Below, in pieces: positions 8,310 to 16,676 of a stretch of DNA of 64,000 nt; within the stretch, counting starts at the first letter, position 1, and each line of letters starts with the position of its first letter. The DNA lies in assembly GCF_014843005.1 (NCBI RefSeq), contig NZ_JACYXM010000006.1, positions 504,757 to 568,756 of the forward strand, read 5' to 3'. The DNA comes from Rhodanobacter sp. DHG33. GTDB lineage: Bacteria > Pseudomonadota > Gammaproteobacteria > Xanthomonadales > Rhodanobacteraceae. The notes under the pieces were generated by a model. It was not told where the DNA came from and made no database searches. It saw only the letters and a program-made list of their open reading frames with translations. The translations under genes and the position numbers were made by a program.

Positions 8310-9083
8310 ATGCGCCCGACTGTTCTCGCCGCGTTGCTCGCGCTCGCCCTTCCGGCTGCAGCGTCAGCCCTGCCTGCCGCCACGTCCGGTTCGGCCGTGC
8401 CGGCTTATGTCACCGCGGCGATGAACGACCCGGCGCGCGGCGCGGCGCGCGACGACGATGCGCGCCGCCAGATGGCCGCGGTCATGGTGTTCGCCGAAGT
8501 GAAACCGGGGCGCAAGGTACTCGAGCTGGAACCCGCCAGCGGCTATTGGACGCGCGTGTTCAGCGGGATCGTGGGGCCTAAGGGCCACGTCTATGCGGTC
8601 TGGCCGAACGAGTACGCGAAAGAGGATACCGAAGACACGGCGGCGCTGGAAAAACTGGTGGCGGACCCGCACTACGCCAACATCAGCCTGCTCAAGCAAC
8701 CCGCCGCCCAGCTCAGCGTACCGGCCAAGGTCGACGTGGTGTTCACCGCGCAGAACTACCACGATTACCACGACCCGTTCATGGGCCCGGTGGACATGGC
8801 CAAGTTCGACAAGGCGGTCTTCGATGCGCTCAAGCCCGGCGGCGTGTTCGTGGTGATCGACCACGTGGCACCAGCCGGCTCGGGCTTGGCCGACACCAAC
8901 ACCCTGCATCGCATCGATCCTGCGACGGTGAAGCAGGAAGTGGAAGCCGCCGGTTTCGTGTTCGACGGCGAAAGCGACGTGCTGCGCAATCCTGCCGATA
9001 CGCACGCCTTGAAGGTGTTCGATCCCTCGATACGCGGCCACACCGACCAGTTCGTCTACCGCTTCCGCAAGCCGGCGAAGTAA
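8310..9083 (+). CDS. Exported methyltransferase-like protein
   Basis: A 257-residue protein starting with a clear Sec signal peptide (MRPTVLAALLALALPAAASA, cleavage near residue 21-25). The mature part has a class I SAM-methyltransferase-like fold of the COG4798 type: a motif I-like VLELEPASGYWTRVF near residues 70-85, then DVVFTAQNYHDYHD, then LKPGGVFVVIDH. The glycine-rich loop is degenerate (EPASGYW rather than DxGxGxG). SAM is not expected in the periplasm, so the protein may use another ligand or be non-catalytic. It stands alone between the DUF3014 gene and a convergent methyltransferase. Confidence 0.8.
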   Translation: MRPTVLAALLALALPAAASALPAATSGSAVPAYVTAAMNDPARGAARDDDARRQMAAVMVFAEVKPGRKVLELEPASGYWTRVFSGIVGPKGHVYAVWPNEYAKEDTEDTAALEKLVADPHYANISLLKQPAAQLSVPAKVDVVFTAQNYHDYHDPFMGPVDMAKFDKAVFDALKPGGVFVVIDHVAPAGSGLADTNTLHRIDPATVKQEVEAAGFVFDGESDVLRNPADTHALKVFDPSIRGHTDQFVYRFRKPAK

Positions 9084-9100
9084 GCATCGGCGCGCGGACG

Positions 9101-9814
9101 TCAGGGCCTGGCCTTGCTTCCGCGCACGATCCACACCCACGGAAACATCAGGAACAGCGGCCAGGAGCGCTGGACGTCGAGCCCGGCCTCGCGCAGCGTC
9201 TGCGCGTAGTGCGCGGTATGGCGGAAGTCGAGCAGGGCCAGCCGGCCGCCTGGCTTGAGTACGCGGGCGATTTCGCGCACGGCCTGTTCGCGGTCGGTTT
9301 CGGTGGGCAGGTTGTGGATGGCGAGGCTGGAGACGATCACGTCGAAGCTGGCATCGGCATAGGGCAGCTGGCGCATGTCGCCCGTGTCGATCTGCACGCG
9401 TTCGCGCAGGCCGGCCAGCTCGGCATTGCGCGCGGTGGCCTCGGCGGCGTTGCCGCTCTGGTCGCGTGTGCTCCACAAGTCCAGCCCGGTGGTGCGGCCA
9501 CGCGGCAGGTGGCCGGCGGTTTCGAGCAGCAGCATGCCGCGCCCGCAACCCACGTCCAGCGCCTGTTCGTCGCCGCGCAGCGCGAGCGAATCCACCATGC
9601 GTCGCAGCAAGATGCGCTTGCCGTACAGGCTGCTCAGCGTCATCAGTATGGCCTCCGCGGCCATGATGGCGCCGGTGGCGATCATCGTCCCCGTCAGTGC
9701 AGGCGGCAGGATACGGTTGGCGGTGCAACCCAATACGACCAGCAGCGGGCCGCCAATGGCGAAGCCGAGCACCAAGGTGGGTGCGTCGATGCCGAACCGC
9801 GGTTTCCCCTGCAT
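9101..9814 (-). CDS. Class I SAM-dependent methyltransferase with N-terminal membrane helices
   Basis: A 237-residue protein. Residues about 12-32 and 40-60 are hydrophobic and probably anchor it. The C-terminal two thirds is a Methyltransf_11-type domain with motif I ALDVGCGRGMLLLE (about 85-98), an acidic post-I strand (TGLDLW), FDVIVSSLAIHNL and LKPGGRLALLDF. The start at 9814 has GGGAGGA just upstream. The substrate is unknown; membrane anchoring suggests a lipid or quinone-like acceptor, which is inference. It runs convergently to the exported methyltransferase-like gene with a 17-bp gap. Confidence 0.85.
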   Translation of the reverse strand: MQGKPRFGIDAPTLVLGFAIGGPLLVVLGCTANRILPPALTGTMIATGAIMAAEAILMTLSSLYGKRILLRRMVDSLALRGDEQALDVGCGRGMLLLETAGHLPRGRTTGLDLWSTRDQSGNAAEATARNAELAGLRERVQIDTGDMRQLPYADASFDVIVSSLAIHNLPTETDREQAVREIARVLKPGGRLALLDFRHTAHYAQTLREAGLDVQRSWPLFLMFPWVWIVRGSKARP

Positions 9815-9870
9815 GGCCTATCCTCCCGACGAGATGGGCCATTGTTCGGTGGACGCCAGGGTGGCGCCAT

Positions 9871-9895
9871 TGACAGCTGTCACGCGGATCGCGTG
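9871..9895. repeat. Two adjacent small palindromes between mfd and a methyltransferase gene
   Basis: TGACAGCTGTCA (9871-9882) is a perfect 12-bp palindrome, immediately overlapped by CACGCG-GAT-CGCGTG (9881-9895). They lie between the end of mfd and the start of the downstream minus-strand methyltransferase gene. They could be an operator plus a short terminator-like stem, but there is no U-run. Confidence 0.35.
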
Positions 9896-9914
9896 ATGGG
9901 CCCTGCGGCCACGC

Positions 9915-12900
9915 TCACCCCGGGCGCCGCGCGCCCAGCAGCACCAACACTTCCTGCGCGCTGCGTATGCGTTCGCTGGCGCCGGGCAGGTCGAGAGTGA
10001 CGCGCAGCTTGTCCTGGCCGTCCAGCTTGTACACGCGCGGCAGGCTCTGGATCAGCTTGATGATCGCCATTGGATCGACCTCGGGTTTGTCGCGGAACAC
10101 GATGCGGCCGCCGTTCGGGCCGAAGTCGAGCTTGCGGATGCCCAGCGGCGTGGCCATCAGCTTGAGGCCGGACAGCGCGAACAGCGTCTTGGTCGGTTCG
10201 GGCAACAGGCCGAAGCGGTCGATCATCTCCACCTGCAGGTCGCGCAGCGAGTCCTCGTTGCGCGCGCTGGCGATGCGCTTGTACAGCGTCAGGCGCGTGT
10301 GCACGTCGGGCAGGTAGTCGTCGGGGATCAGCGCGGGCAGATGCAGCTCGACCTCGGTCTCGTGTTCGCTGGACAGGTCGAAGTCGGGCACCTTGCCGCT
10401 CTTCAGCGCACGCACGGCGCGGTCGAGCAGCTCGGTGTAGAGGCCGAAGCCGATTTCCTGGATCTGGCCGGACTGCTCGTCGCCCAGCAGCTCGCCGGCG
10501 CCGCGGATTTCCAGGTCGTGCGTGGCGAGCGTGAAGCCGGCGCCGAGTTCCTCCAGCGAAGCCAGCGCTTCCAGCCGCTTCTCCGCATCGGCGGTGATCG
10601 CCTTGCGGTCGGGCACGATCAGATAGGCGTAGGCGCGGTGGTGCGAACGGCCCACGCGGCCGCGCAACTGGTGCAACTGTGCGAGGCCGAAGCGGTCTGC
10701 GCGGTCGATGATGATGGTGTTGGCGGTGGGTATGTCGATGCCGGTCTCGATGATGGTGGTGCACACCAGCACGTTGAAGCGCTGGCGGTGGAAATCAGCC
10801 ATCACTCTTTCGAGCTCGCGCTCGGCCATCTGGCCGTGGGCCACGCCGATGCGCGCGTCGGGGATCAGTTCCTCCAGCTCGCGCGCAGTGCGCTCGATGC
10901 TCTCCACTTCGTTGTGCAGGAAATACACCTGGCCGCCGCGCTGCAGCTCGCGCTGGAACGCCTCGCGGATGGTGGCCGGATCCCACACCGAGATGAAGGT
11001 ACGCACGGCCATGCGGTGCGCGGGCGGCGTGGTGATCAGCGAGAGATCGCGCAGCCCGCTCATCGCCATGTTCAGCGTGCGCGGGATCGGCGTGGCGGTC
11101 ATGGTGAGCAGGTCGACTTCCGCGCGAAGCTTCTTCAGCTGCTCCTTCTGGCGCACGCCGAAGCGTTGCTCCTCGTCCACGATGACCAGGCCGAGGTTCT
11201 TGAACTTGATGTCGGGCTGCAGCAGCTTGTGCGTGCCCACGATCACGTCGATCTGGCCATCGGCCAGCCGCTTCAGCGCCTCGTTCACTTCCTTGGCGGA
11301 CTTGAAGCGCGACAGCACGTCCACCTTTACCGGCCAGTCGGCGAACCGGTCGGCAAAGTTGCGGTAGTGCTGCTGGGCGAGCAGGGTGGTGGGCACCAGC
11401 ACCGCCACCTGTTTGCCGGCGGTGGCGGCGGCGAAGGCGGCGCGCAGCGCCACCTCGGTCTTGCCGAAGCCCACGTCGCCGCAGATCACGCGATCCATGG
11501 CACGTGGCGCCGCGAGGTCGCCGAGCACGGCGGCGATGGCCTGCTCCTGGTCCGGCGTCTCCTCGAACGGGAAGCTGGCGCCGAATTCCTCGACCAGCAG
11601 GCGGTCGATGGGCAGCGACACGCCGCCGCGCGCCTCGCGCTGCGCGTAGATGGCCAGCAACTCCGCCGCCACGTCGCGTACTTTCTCGGCGGCTTTCTTG
11701 CGTGCGCGCTCCCACGCGTCGCCGCCTAGCGAGTGCATGGGCGCCAGTTCCGGCGCGGTGCCGCTGTAGCGGCTGACCAGGCCGAGCTGGGCCACCGGCA
11801 CGTAGAGCTTGTCGCCCTTGGCGTACTCGATGACCAGGAACTCGCCCTCCATGCCGCCCAGCTCCATCGACAGCAGGCCCTGGTAGCGGCCCACGCCGTG
11901 GTCCACGTGCACGATGGGCGAGCCAATGGAAAGCTCGGTGAGGTCGCGGATGATGGTGTCGGGGTCGCGCGCCGCGCCGCGCCGCCGGCGCCGCTCGCTG
12001 CGCACGCGCTCGCCGAACAGCTCGCGCTCGGTGAGCACGGTGAGGGCCGGCTGCTTGAGCGCGAAGCCCTGCTCCAACTGGGCGATGGTGATGGCGAACT
12101 TTTCTTCTGCAGTTGCCTGCTGCGGTGAAAGGAAGCGCTGCCAGTTTTCGACCTGCGCAGGCTTCAAGCCCGCGCTTGCCATCGTTTCCAGCAAGGCCTC
12201 GCGCCGCCCCGCCGAGTCCGCCGCAACCAGTACGCGGCCGCGATAGCTTTCGAGGAAGTGCCTGAGCGAAGTGCCCGGTTCCTCGCCCTTGCGGTTCAGC
12301 GGCAACTCCGGCGCGGGCTGCGTGCCGACGTCGACCGCGTGGGCGTGGCCGCTCTCCACCATCTCCACGCGCAGGCGCTTGTTGAGCTGTTCGCGCAACT
12401 GCTCGGGCGACAGGTATAGCTCGGCCGGCGGCAGTACCGGGCGTTCGATGTCGTGGGCGCGCTGGTCGTAGCGTTCACCGGTCTGCGTCCAGAACGCTTC
12501 GCTGGCTTCGCCCGCGCCTTCGCCGAGGACGAGTAGCGCGTCGTCGGCGAGGTAGTCGAAGAGCGTGGAGGTCTGCGGGAAGAACAGCGGCAGGTAGTAC
12601 TCGATGCCGCCCGGCGTCACGCCTTCCTTCATGTCCTGGTACAGCGGGCAGCGGCGCACGTCGATGGGAAAACGCTCGCGCAGGGCACTGCGGAAATCCT
12701 TGGCCGCCTGCTCGGTGACCGGGAACTCGCGCGCGGGCAGCAGCTCCACTTTCTCCACCGGCTGCGCAGAGCGCTGGGTTTCCGGGTCGAAGCTGCGGAT
12801 CGATTCCACCTCGTCGTCGAACAGCTCGACGCGATATGGCTCGCCCGCGCCCATCGGGTAGATGTCGATCAGCGCGCCGCGCACGGCGAAGTCGCCCGGT

Positions 12901-13379
12901 TCGGCTACCTGCGGCACGTTGCGGTAGCCGCTGGCTTCCAGCCTGCGCTGCTCGGTGGCGAGGTCGAACTTCTGCCCCTTCGCCACCACCAGTCCCGAGC
13001 CTGCGATGTGCGAGCGCGGCGCGATGCGCTGCATCAGCGTGGCCACCGGCACCACCAGCACGCCGCGCTTCACGCCGGGCAGGCGGTACAGCGTGGCGAT
13101 GCGCTGCGAGACGATCTCCGGATGCGGGCTGAAGACGTCGTAGGGCAGGGTTTCCCAGTCGGGGAAATGCAACACCGGCAGGTCGCCGGCGAAGATGCGC
13201 AACTCGTCTTCCAGTGCCGAGGCGCGCTGGGTATCGCGGGTCACCGCCACCAGCAGGCCTTCGTGCGAGCGTGCCGCCTCGGCCAGCAGCAAGGCCCGCG
13301 ACGAGCCGTGCGGCGGCGTCCAGTAGCGGCGCTGTTTCGGGGTGGTGGGAAGCGGGGGATGCGGAATCGGAGCGGACAT
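9915..13379 (-). CDS. mfd: Transcription-repair coupling factor Mfd
   Basis: A 1154-residue SF2 translocase that removes RNA polymerase stalled at DNA lesions and recruits UvrA. The N-terminal UvrB-homology region opens with HGSSRALLLAEAARSHEGLLV. The RNAP-interacting and relay region is near LPIDRLLVEEFGASFPFEETPDQEQAI. Walker A is CGDVGFGKTEVA (about residue 630), the DEEQ box is DEEQRFGV, motif III is TATPIPRTLNMAMSGLRDLS, and motif VI is QLRGRVGRS. The C-terminal D7 domain is present. The ATG at 13379 gives the normal family length; the upstream alternative at 13433 is a TTG. A TACACT -10-like box lies at 13433-13438 on the minus strand. Confidence 0.97.
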   Translation of the reverse strand: MSAPIPHPPLPTTPKQRRYWTPPHGSSRALLLAEAARSHEGLLVAVTRDTQRASALEDELRIFAGDLPVLHFPDWETLPYDVFSPHPEIVSQRIATLYRLPGVKRGVLVVPVATLMQRIAPRSHIAGSGLVVAKGQKFDLATEQRRLEASGYRNVPQVAEPGDFAVRGALIDIYPMGAGEPYRVELFDDEVESIRSFDPETQRSAQPVEKVELLPAREFPVTEQAAKDFRSALRERFPIDVRRCPLYQDMKEGVTPGGIEYYLPLFFPQTSTLFDYLADDALLVLGEGAGEASEAFWTQTGERYDQRAHDIERPVLPPAELYLSPEQLREQLNKRLRVEMVESGHAHAVDVGTQPAPELPLNRKGEEPGTSLRHFLESYRGRVLVAADSAGRREALLETMASAGLKPAQVENWQRFLSPQQATAEEKFAITIAQLEQGFALKQPALTVLTERELFGERVRSERRRRRGAARDPDTIIRDLTELSIGSPIVHVDHGVGRYQGLLSMELGGMEGEFLVIEYAKGDKLYVPVAQLGLVSRYSGTAPELAPMHSLGGDAWERARKKAAEKVRDVAAELLAIYAQREARGGVSLPIDRLLVEEFGASFPFEETPDQEQAIAAVLGDLAAPRAMDRVICGDVGFGKTEVALRAAFAAATAGKQVAVLVPTTLLAQQHYRNFADRFADWPVKVDVLSRFKSAKEVNEALKRLADGQIDVIVGTHKLLQPDIKFKNLGLVIVDEEQRFGVRQKEQLKKLRAEVDLLTMTATPIPRTLNMAMSGLRDLSLITTPPAHRMAVRTFISVWDPATIREAFQRELQRGGQVYFLHNEVESIERTARELEELIPDARIGVAHGQMAERELERVMADFHRQRFNVLVCTTIIETGIDIPTANTIIIDRADRFGLAQLHQLRGRVGRSHHRAYAYLIVPDRKAITADAEKRLEALASLEELGAGFTLATHDLEIRGAGELLGDEQSGQIQEIGFGLYTELLDRAVRALKSGKVPDFDLSSEHETEVELHLPALIPDDYLPDVHTRLTLYKRIASARNEDSLRDLQVEMIDRFGLLPEPTKTLFALSGLKLMATPLGIRKLDFGPNGGRIVFRDKPEVDPMAIIKLIQSLPRVYKLDGQDKLRVTLDLPGASERIRSAQEVLVLLGARRPG

Positions 13380-13463
13380 GGGCACGCGGGCGCTGGGGAC
13401 GCGGACGTGGAGCCGCGCCGTGAAAGCGTTCAAGTGTAGCGCGTGCGCGGGGCGCCCCTTCTT

Positions 13464-13595
13464 CCTCTCCCCGCCGGGGAGAGGATCGAGGTGAGGGGCG
13501 GGTGCTCGCGGGAATATCGCCTAGAGCTCGCTTCGGCTTTGCGGTGAGGCTAGCGTGGCCCTTACCCCAGCTTTCTCCTTCGGAGGGGAGAGGGG
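13464..13595. repeat. CTCTCCC-type intergenic palindromes
   Basis: CCTCTCCCCG-C-CGGGGAGAGG (13464-13484) is a perfect palindrome with a 1-nt centre. A second pyrimidine/purine-rich element of the same style (TTCTCC-TTC-GGAGGGGAGAGG, about 13572-13595) follows. Together they resemble the dispersed 'CCCTCTCCC/GGGAGAGGG' REP-like sequences common in Xanthomonadales intergenic DNA. They occupy the gap between the divergently read end of the GNAT gene and mfd. Confidence 0.5.
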
Positions 13596-13605
13596 GCCGC
13601 GTGCG

Positions 13606-14208
13606 TTACAGCCTCAGCGTAATCTGTGCCGTGCCCGGCTCGTCCGGCATCAGGCGGCGGATAAAGCCCAGCTCGCGGCAAAGCTCGAGCATTGGCCGGT
13701 TCTCCAGCAGGACGTAGCCCCAGATCTCGGCCAGGCCGCGGCGGCGGCAATCGTCCACCAGACGTTGCATCAGCAGTGCGCCGAGGCCGATGCGGCTCCA
13801 GTCGCGTTCGACGATCACCGAGAACTCGGCGCTGTCGGCCGCTTCGTCCACGTAGATGCGGCCCACGCCGCGGATCTCGGCCGGGCGCACCGATTCGTCC
13901 ACCAGCACCAGCGCCGTCTCGACTGCGGCATCGGTATGGCACAGGCGTTGCGCCATCGACATCGGCAGCTCGGACATTGCGTGCAGGAAGCGGCGGCGGA
14001 TGTCCTCCGGCGACAGGCGCGTGAAGCAGCGCTGCAGCGCCGCCATGTCGCCCGGCACGATCTCGCGCAGCCACAGCTCGCGGCCATCGCGGCTGTGCAC
14101 GCGCTCGCCCCGCGCGGTGTGCACGCTGAGCGTGGGGGCGTGGCGTACGTGGTCGCGCGAGGACAGCGAGGGGTGCGAGGCCATGGAGCGCAAGCTGGCG
14201 GCGTTCAT
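13606..14208 (-). CDS. GNAT-family N-acetyltransferase
   Basis: About 200 residues. A GNAT domain covers residues about 48-195: strand and helix REIVPGDMAALQRCFTRLSPEDIRRRF at the N-terminal side, the acetyl-CoA loop as VERDWSRIGLGALLMQRL (R/Q-x-x-G-x-G/A variant), and the C-terminal VLLENRPMLELCRELGF. The sequence is close to the GNAT domain of protein acetyltransferases of the Pat/YfiQ group, but the large acyl-CoA-synthetase-like region is absent. The ATG at 14208 is preferred. Its AAGAG ribosome site lies in the loop of the inverted repeat at 14211-14228. Confidence 0.85.
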   Translation of the reverse strand: MNAASLRSMASHPSLSSRDHVRHAPTLSVHTARGERVHSRDGRELWLREIVPGDMAALQRCFTRLSPEDIRRRFLHAMSELPMSMAQRLCHTDAAVETALVLVDESVRPAEIRGVGRIYVDEAADSAEFSVIVERDWSRIGLGALLMQRLVDDCRRRGLAEIWGYVLLENRPMLELCRELGFIRRLMPDEPGTAQITLRL

Positions 14209-14210
14209 TT

Positions 14211-14228
14211 CAATACTCTTGCGTATTG
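14211..14228 (-). promoter_or_regulatory. Inverted repeat at the ribosome-binding region of the GNAT gene
   Basis: Read on the minus strand, CAATAC-GCAAGA-GTATTG is a perfect 6-bp inverted repeat ending two bases before the ATG at 14208. The likely Shine-Dalgarno AAGAG overlaps the loop. It could be an operator or an RNA hairpin affecting initiation. Confidence 0.4.
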
Positions 14229-14308
14229 TGTGCAATGCAGCATGATCCGATTGCTTCCCGGATGCAAGGTTTTATGCCTATTTGACGCAGCTGCACATGA
14301 CCTGCGAT

Positions 14309-14857
14309 TCAGCCTTGTGGCTTGCCCGCAGGCCGCCGCGGCCGCTTCGGGCCGGGCGCGGAATGGCGGCCCTGCGCGGCATCGAGCGCATCGATCCAGC
14401 CCGCACGCGAATCGGGGAACGCATCGGCGTAAGGCACGTAGGGCTTGATGTCGAGGATAGGCGTGCCGTCCAGCAGATCCACGCCGCGCACGCGCAACGC
14501 CCGTTCCTCGACGGCGACCAGCTCGACGGCGGACAAGCCGATGGCATTGGGCCGATGCGGCGAACGCGTGGCCAGCACGCCGCGCTTGCCGCCGCCGCGC
14601 GGCGGCCGCACCTGCGCCTTCCAGCCCTCGCTGCGATGGAACGCGAAGATCAGCCAGATCCGCTCGAACCCGGCGAGATCGCGAAACGTCTCGGCTGGCA
14701 ATTCGTCCACGAACTCGATGCGCGCCTCTGCCTCGGCGCCGGTCTCGGTGCCCGCCACCACGGTGGACTGGTGCGGTGCGTCGATGCGCCGCGCATAGGG
14801 CGAGCGCACATGGGCGATAGGGTAGGCGGTGAAGGGCGCGGCTTGCGGCGTCGGCAT
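14309..14857 (-). CDS. trmO: tRNA (N6-threonylcarbamoyladenosine37-N6)-methyltransferase TrmO (TsaA family)
   Basis: A 182-residue SAM-dependent methyltransferase with the TsaA/TrmO beta-barrel fold. The E. coli enzyme methylates t6A37 of tRNA-Thr(GGU). The family blocks are visible: IAHVRSPYARR (about 14-24), FERIWLIFAFHR (about 64-75), TRSPHRPNAIGLSAVEL (about 96-112) and the C-terminal ILDIKPYVPYADAFPD. ATGs at 14857 and 14876 are both possible. A TACAAT -10 box at 14890-14895 leaves only a very short leader for the longer form, so 14857 is preferred. There is no obvious operon partner. Confidence 0.93.
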   Translation of the reverse strand: MPTPQAAPFTAYPIAHVRSPYARRIDAPHQSTVVAGTETGAEAEARIEFVDELPAETFRDLAGFERIWLIFAFHRSEGWKAQVRPPRGGGKRGVLATRSPHRPNAIGLSAVELVAVEERALRVRGVDLLDGTPILDIKPYVPYADAFPDSRAGWIDALDAAQGRHSAPGPKRPRRPAGKPQG

Positions 14858-14934
14858 GGTCGGGCGGGCGAGCCATGGTATGGGGGCGTCATTGTAGTGG
14901 GCGCGTCCGCCGTCGCGGTTTTCCCTGGATGGCT

Positions 14935-15333
14935 TTATTTCGCGCGTGTCTTGCGCGTGCGCGGCGTTGCAGCGGTTTTGGCTGCGGTTCCCTGGCCCAT
15001 CACCATCGTTCCGGGTATGTGCTGCTTGCCCCAGCGTACGAACGCGAGCAGCACGTCGCCGAGGGCTTTGCCCTTCGGAGTGAGCGTGTAGGCATAGCGC
15101 ACCGGGCGTTCCTGGTAGGGCGTGCCGACGACGATACCGGCGGCCTCCAGCCGTTTCAGGCGTTCCGCGAGGATGTTGGTCGGGATGTGTTCCGGCGAGT
15201 CCGCGAGTTCGCCATAGGTGTTCTTGCCGTGCAGCAGGTCGCGCACCACCAGCAAGGTCCATTTGTCGCCCACGATGTCCAGCGAGTTCGCGACCGCACA
15301 GGCGGAGCGTGCGAAAGGTTTGGCGCTGCTCAT
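14935..15333 (-). CDS. HxlR-family winged-helix regulator
   Basis: A 132-residue MarR-like HxlR protein. Features are Cys13 in the SACAVANSLDIVGDKWTLLVVRDL segment typical of the family, the helix-turn-helix in TYGELADSPEHIPTNILAERLKRLEAAGIV, and the wing with PVRYAYTLTPKG. The C-terminus is a basic KTRKTRAK-type tail. The ATG at 15333 has GGAGAA 9 nt upstream. It diverges from a small membrane-protein gene, and the two CTTGCA-N3-TGCAAG palindromes between them are its likely operators. Some HxlR proteins sense aldehydes or quinones through the N-terminal Cys; this is possible here but not shown. Confidence 0.92.
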   Translation of the reverse strand: MSSAKPFARSACAVANSLDIVGDKWTLLVVRDLLHGKNTYGELADSPEHIPTNILAERLKRLEAAGIVVGTPYQERPVRYAYTLTPKGKALGDVLLAFVRWGKQHIPGTMVMGQGTAAKTAATPRTRKTRAK

Positions 15334-15365
15334 TCGGGCGGTTCTCCAGGGCATGCGGCTTGTCA

Positions 15366-15420
15366 CTTGCATTATGCAAGCATCTTGGGTAGCGTTGCCA
15401 TAAACTTGCAAAATGCAAGT
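15366..15420. promoter_or_regulatory. Paired HxlR operators in a divergent promoter
   Basis: CTTGCAT-T-ATGCAAG (15366-15380) and ACTTGCA-AAA-TGCAAGT (15404-15420) share the same core CTTGCA-N3-TGCAAG, with centres 39 bp apart. On the minus strand a CATAAT -10-like box for the HxlR gene falls inside the first site. The second site ends directly before the ribosome site (GAGGAG) of the plus-strand membrane gene. One regulator bound to both could shut off both directions. Confidence 0.7.
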
Positions 15421-15438
15421 TACTTGAGGAGAGCACCC

Positions 15439-16104
15439 ATGTCAGCCACAGTTCTTCCGCATCCGGCAGATTCACGGTCCGCAGGCGCCGGCGGCATTCG
15501 CCAAGGAGTCGTCCTGGTCCTGGCCGCGTGGTTCTCGCTAGTCATGGTGCTCGGCGCATCCGGTGCGTTCGTCGGGCACCCCGGGCAACCGCCGATCGCC
15601 ATCGCCATCGGGGTCGCTGCGCCTTTGCTGCTGTTCTTTGCGTGGCTGCGGTTCTCGCCATCGTTCCGCGTGTTCGTACTCACGCTCGATCTGCGCCTGA
15701 TCGCAGGCATGCAGGCCTGGCGATGGGCCGGCCTGGGCTTCCTGTCGCTGTACGCGCACGGCGTGTTGCCGGCGATGTTCGCGTTGCCGGCGGGCCTTGG
15801 CGACATGGCGGTCGGTTTCGCCGCCCCATGGATGATCCTCGCCCTCGTGCGTCGCCCTGAGTTTGCCGCCAGCCGGGCCTTCGTCCGCTGGAACGTGCTC
15901 GGCATGTTCGACCTTGCCCTGGCCATCACGCTTGGCACCTTGAGTGCCAGCCTGTCCACGGGGGCTGCGGGCGAGATCACGACCGCACCGATGGCGACAC
16001 TGCCGTTGCTGGTGATCCCGGCGTTCCTGGTCCCGCTGTTCCTGATGCTGCACACCGCGGCCTTGATGCAGAGCCGGCTCATCGCCCGCAGCGGTACGGC
16101 GTAG
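15439..16104 (+). CDS. Multi-pass membrane protein controlled with HxlR
   Basis: A 221-residue protein with about six hydrophobic segments (roughly 22-45, 52-68, 95-115, 120-140, 153-173 and 185-210). The ATG at 15439 is preceded by GAGGAG. I do not recognise a named family. Its position back-to-back with HxlR, with an operator touching its ribosome site, makes it the likely regulated target. Confidence 0.75.
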   Translation: MSATVLPHPADSRSAGAGGIRQGVVLVLAAWFSLVMVLGASGAFVGHPGQPPIAIAIGVAAPLLLFFAWLRFSPSFRVFVLTLDLRLIAGMQAWRWAGLGFLSLYAHGVLPAMFALPAGLGDMAVGFAAPWMILALVRRPEFAASRAFVRWNVLGMFDLALAITLGTLSASLSTGAAGEITTAPMATLPLLVIPAFLVPLFLMLHTAALMQSRLIARSGTA

Positions 16105-16118
16105 CAGGCCGCCGCGGC

Positions 16119-16628
16119 TCAGCGGATGCCGACGCCCACGCCTACACCGAAGCCGATGTTGGGATGCCCGGCGCGCATTTCGTCCGGAGTCCACACGTGC
16201 GACTGCGCTGCGCTCACCAGCGGGAACACATAGTCGGCCTCGCCCACCTTGCCGGCACGGCTGCCGGCCAGTTGGCCGGCGACCGTGATGGGGGCGCCAG
16301 CGGGGAAGTTCATCGGTTCGGCGTAGCCGGGCAGCACGGCGATGAAGCGGCCACTGCCGCCTGCACCGAATTTCGGGCGCTGCGAAGCATCCAGCGGGTA
16401 GGCGAGAATCTCGATCTCGCTGTGGTCAGCCAGGTTGCTTACGCCCACCACGCGACCGCCCCAGATCACCTGGCCATGCGCGTATTGCTCCGGAGCCTGT
16501 GCCACCTGCATCGGTGTGGCGGCGACGGTATCGGATGCGACCTTGTAGATCGGCGCAGGTGCGCACGCGGCGAGGCCGAGAAACAGGGCGGGCAAGGCGA
16601 GGCGGGCGAAAACGGCGGCATGGCGCAT
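16119..16628 (-). CDS. Slp-family outer-membrane lipoprotein
   Basis: A 169-residue lipoprotein. The signal peptide ends in a lipobox LGLAAC with Cys22 as the lipidated residue. The mature part has the Slp pattern: VIWGGRVVGVSNLADHSEIEILAYPLD (about 55-82), then SGRFIAVLPGYAEPMNF, then ITVAGQLAGSRAGKVGEADYVFPLV. In E. coli Slp is a starvation/stationary-phase outer-membrane lipoprotein. The C-terminus is a glycine/valine run (GFGVGVGVGIR). GGGAG precedes the ATG at 16628. Confidence 0.88.
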   Translation of the reverse strand: MRHAAVFARLALPALFLGLAACAPAPIYKVASDTVAATPMQVAQAPEQYAHGQVIWGGRVVGVSNLADHSEIEILAYPLDASQRPKFGAGGSGRFIAVLPGYAEPMNFPAGAPITVAGQLAGSRAGKVGEADYVFPLVSAAQSHVWTPDEMRAGHPNIGFGVGVGVGIR

Positions 16629-16676
16629 GGCGGGCTCCCGGATCGATGACCTGATGGCAAGGACGACGTCGTGAGC

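Noticed and set aside
9871-9882. TGACAGCTGTCA near mfd read as an SOS box
   Set aside because: It lacks the CTGT-N8-ACAG spacing and lies downstream of mfd, not at its promoter.
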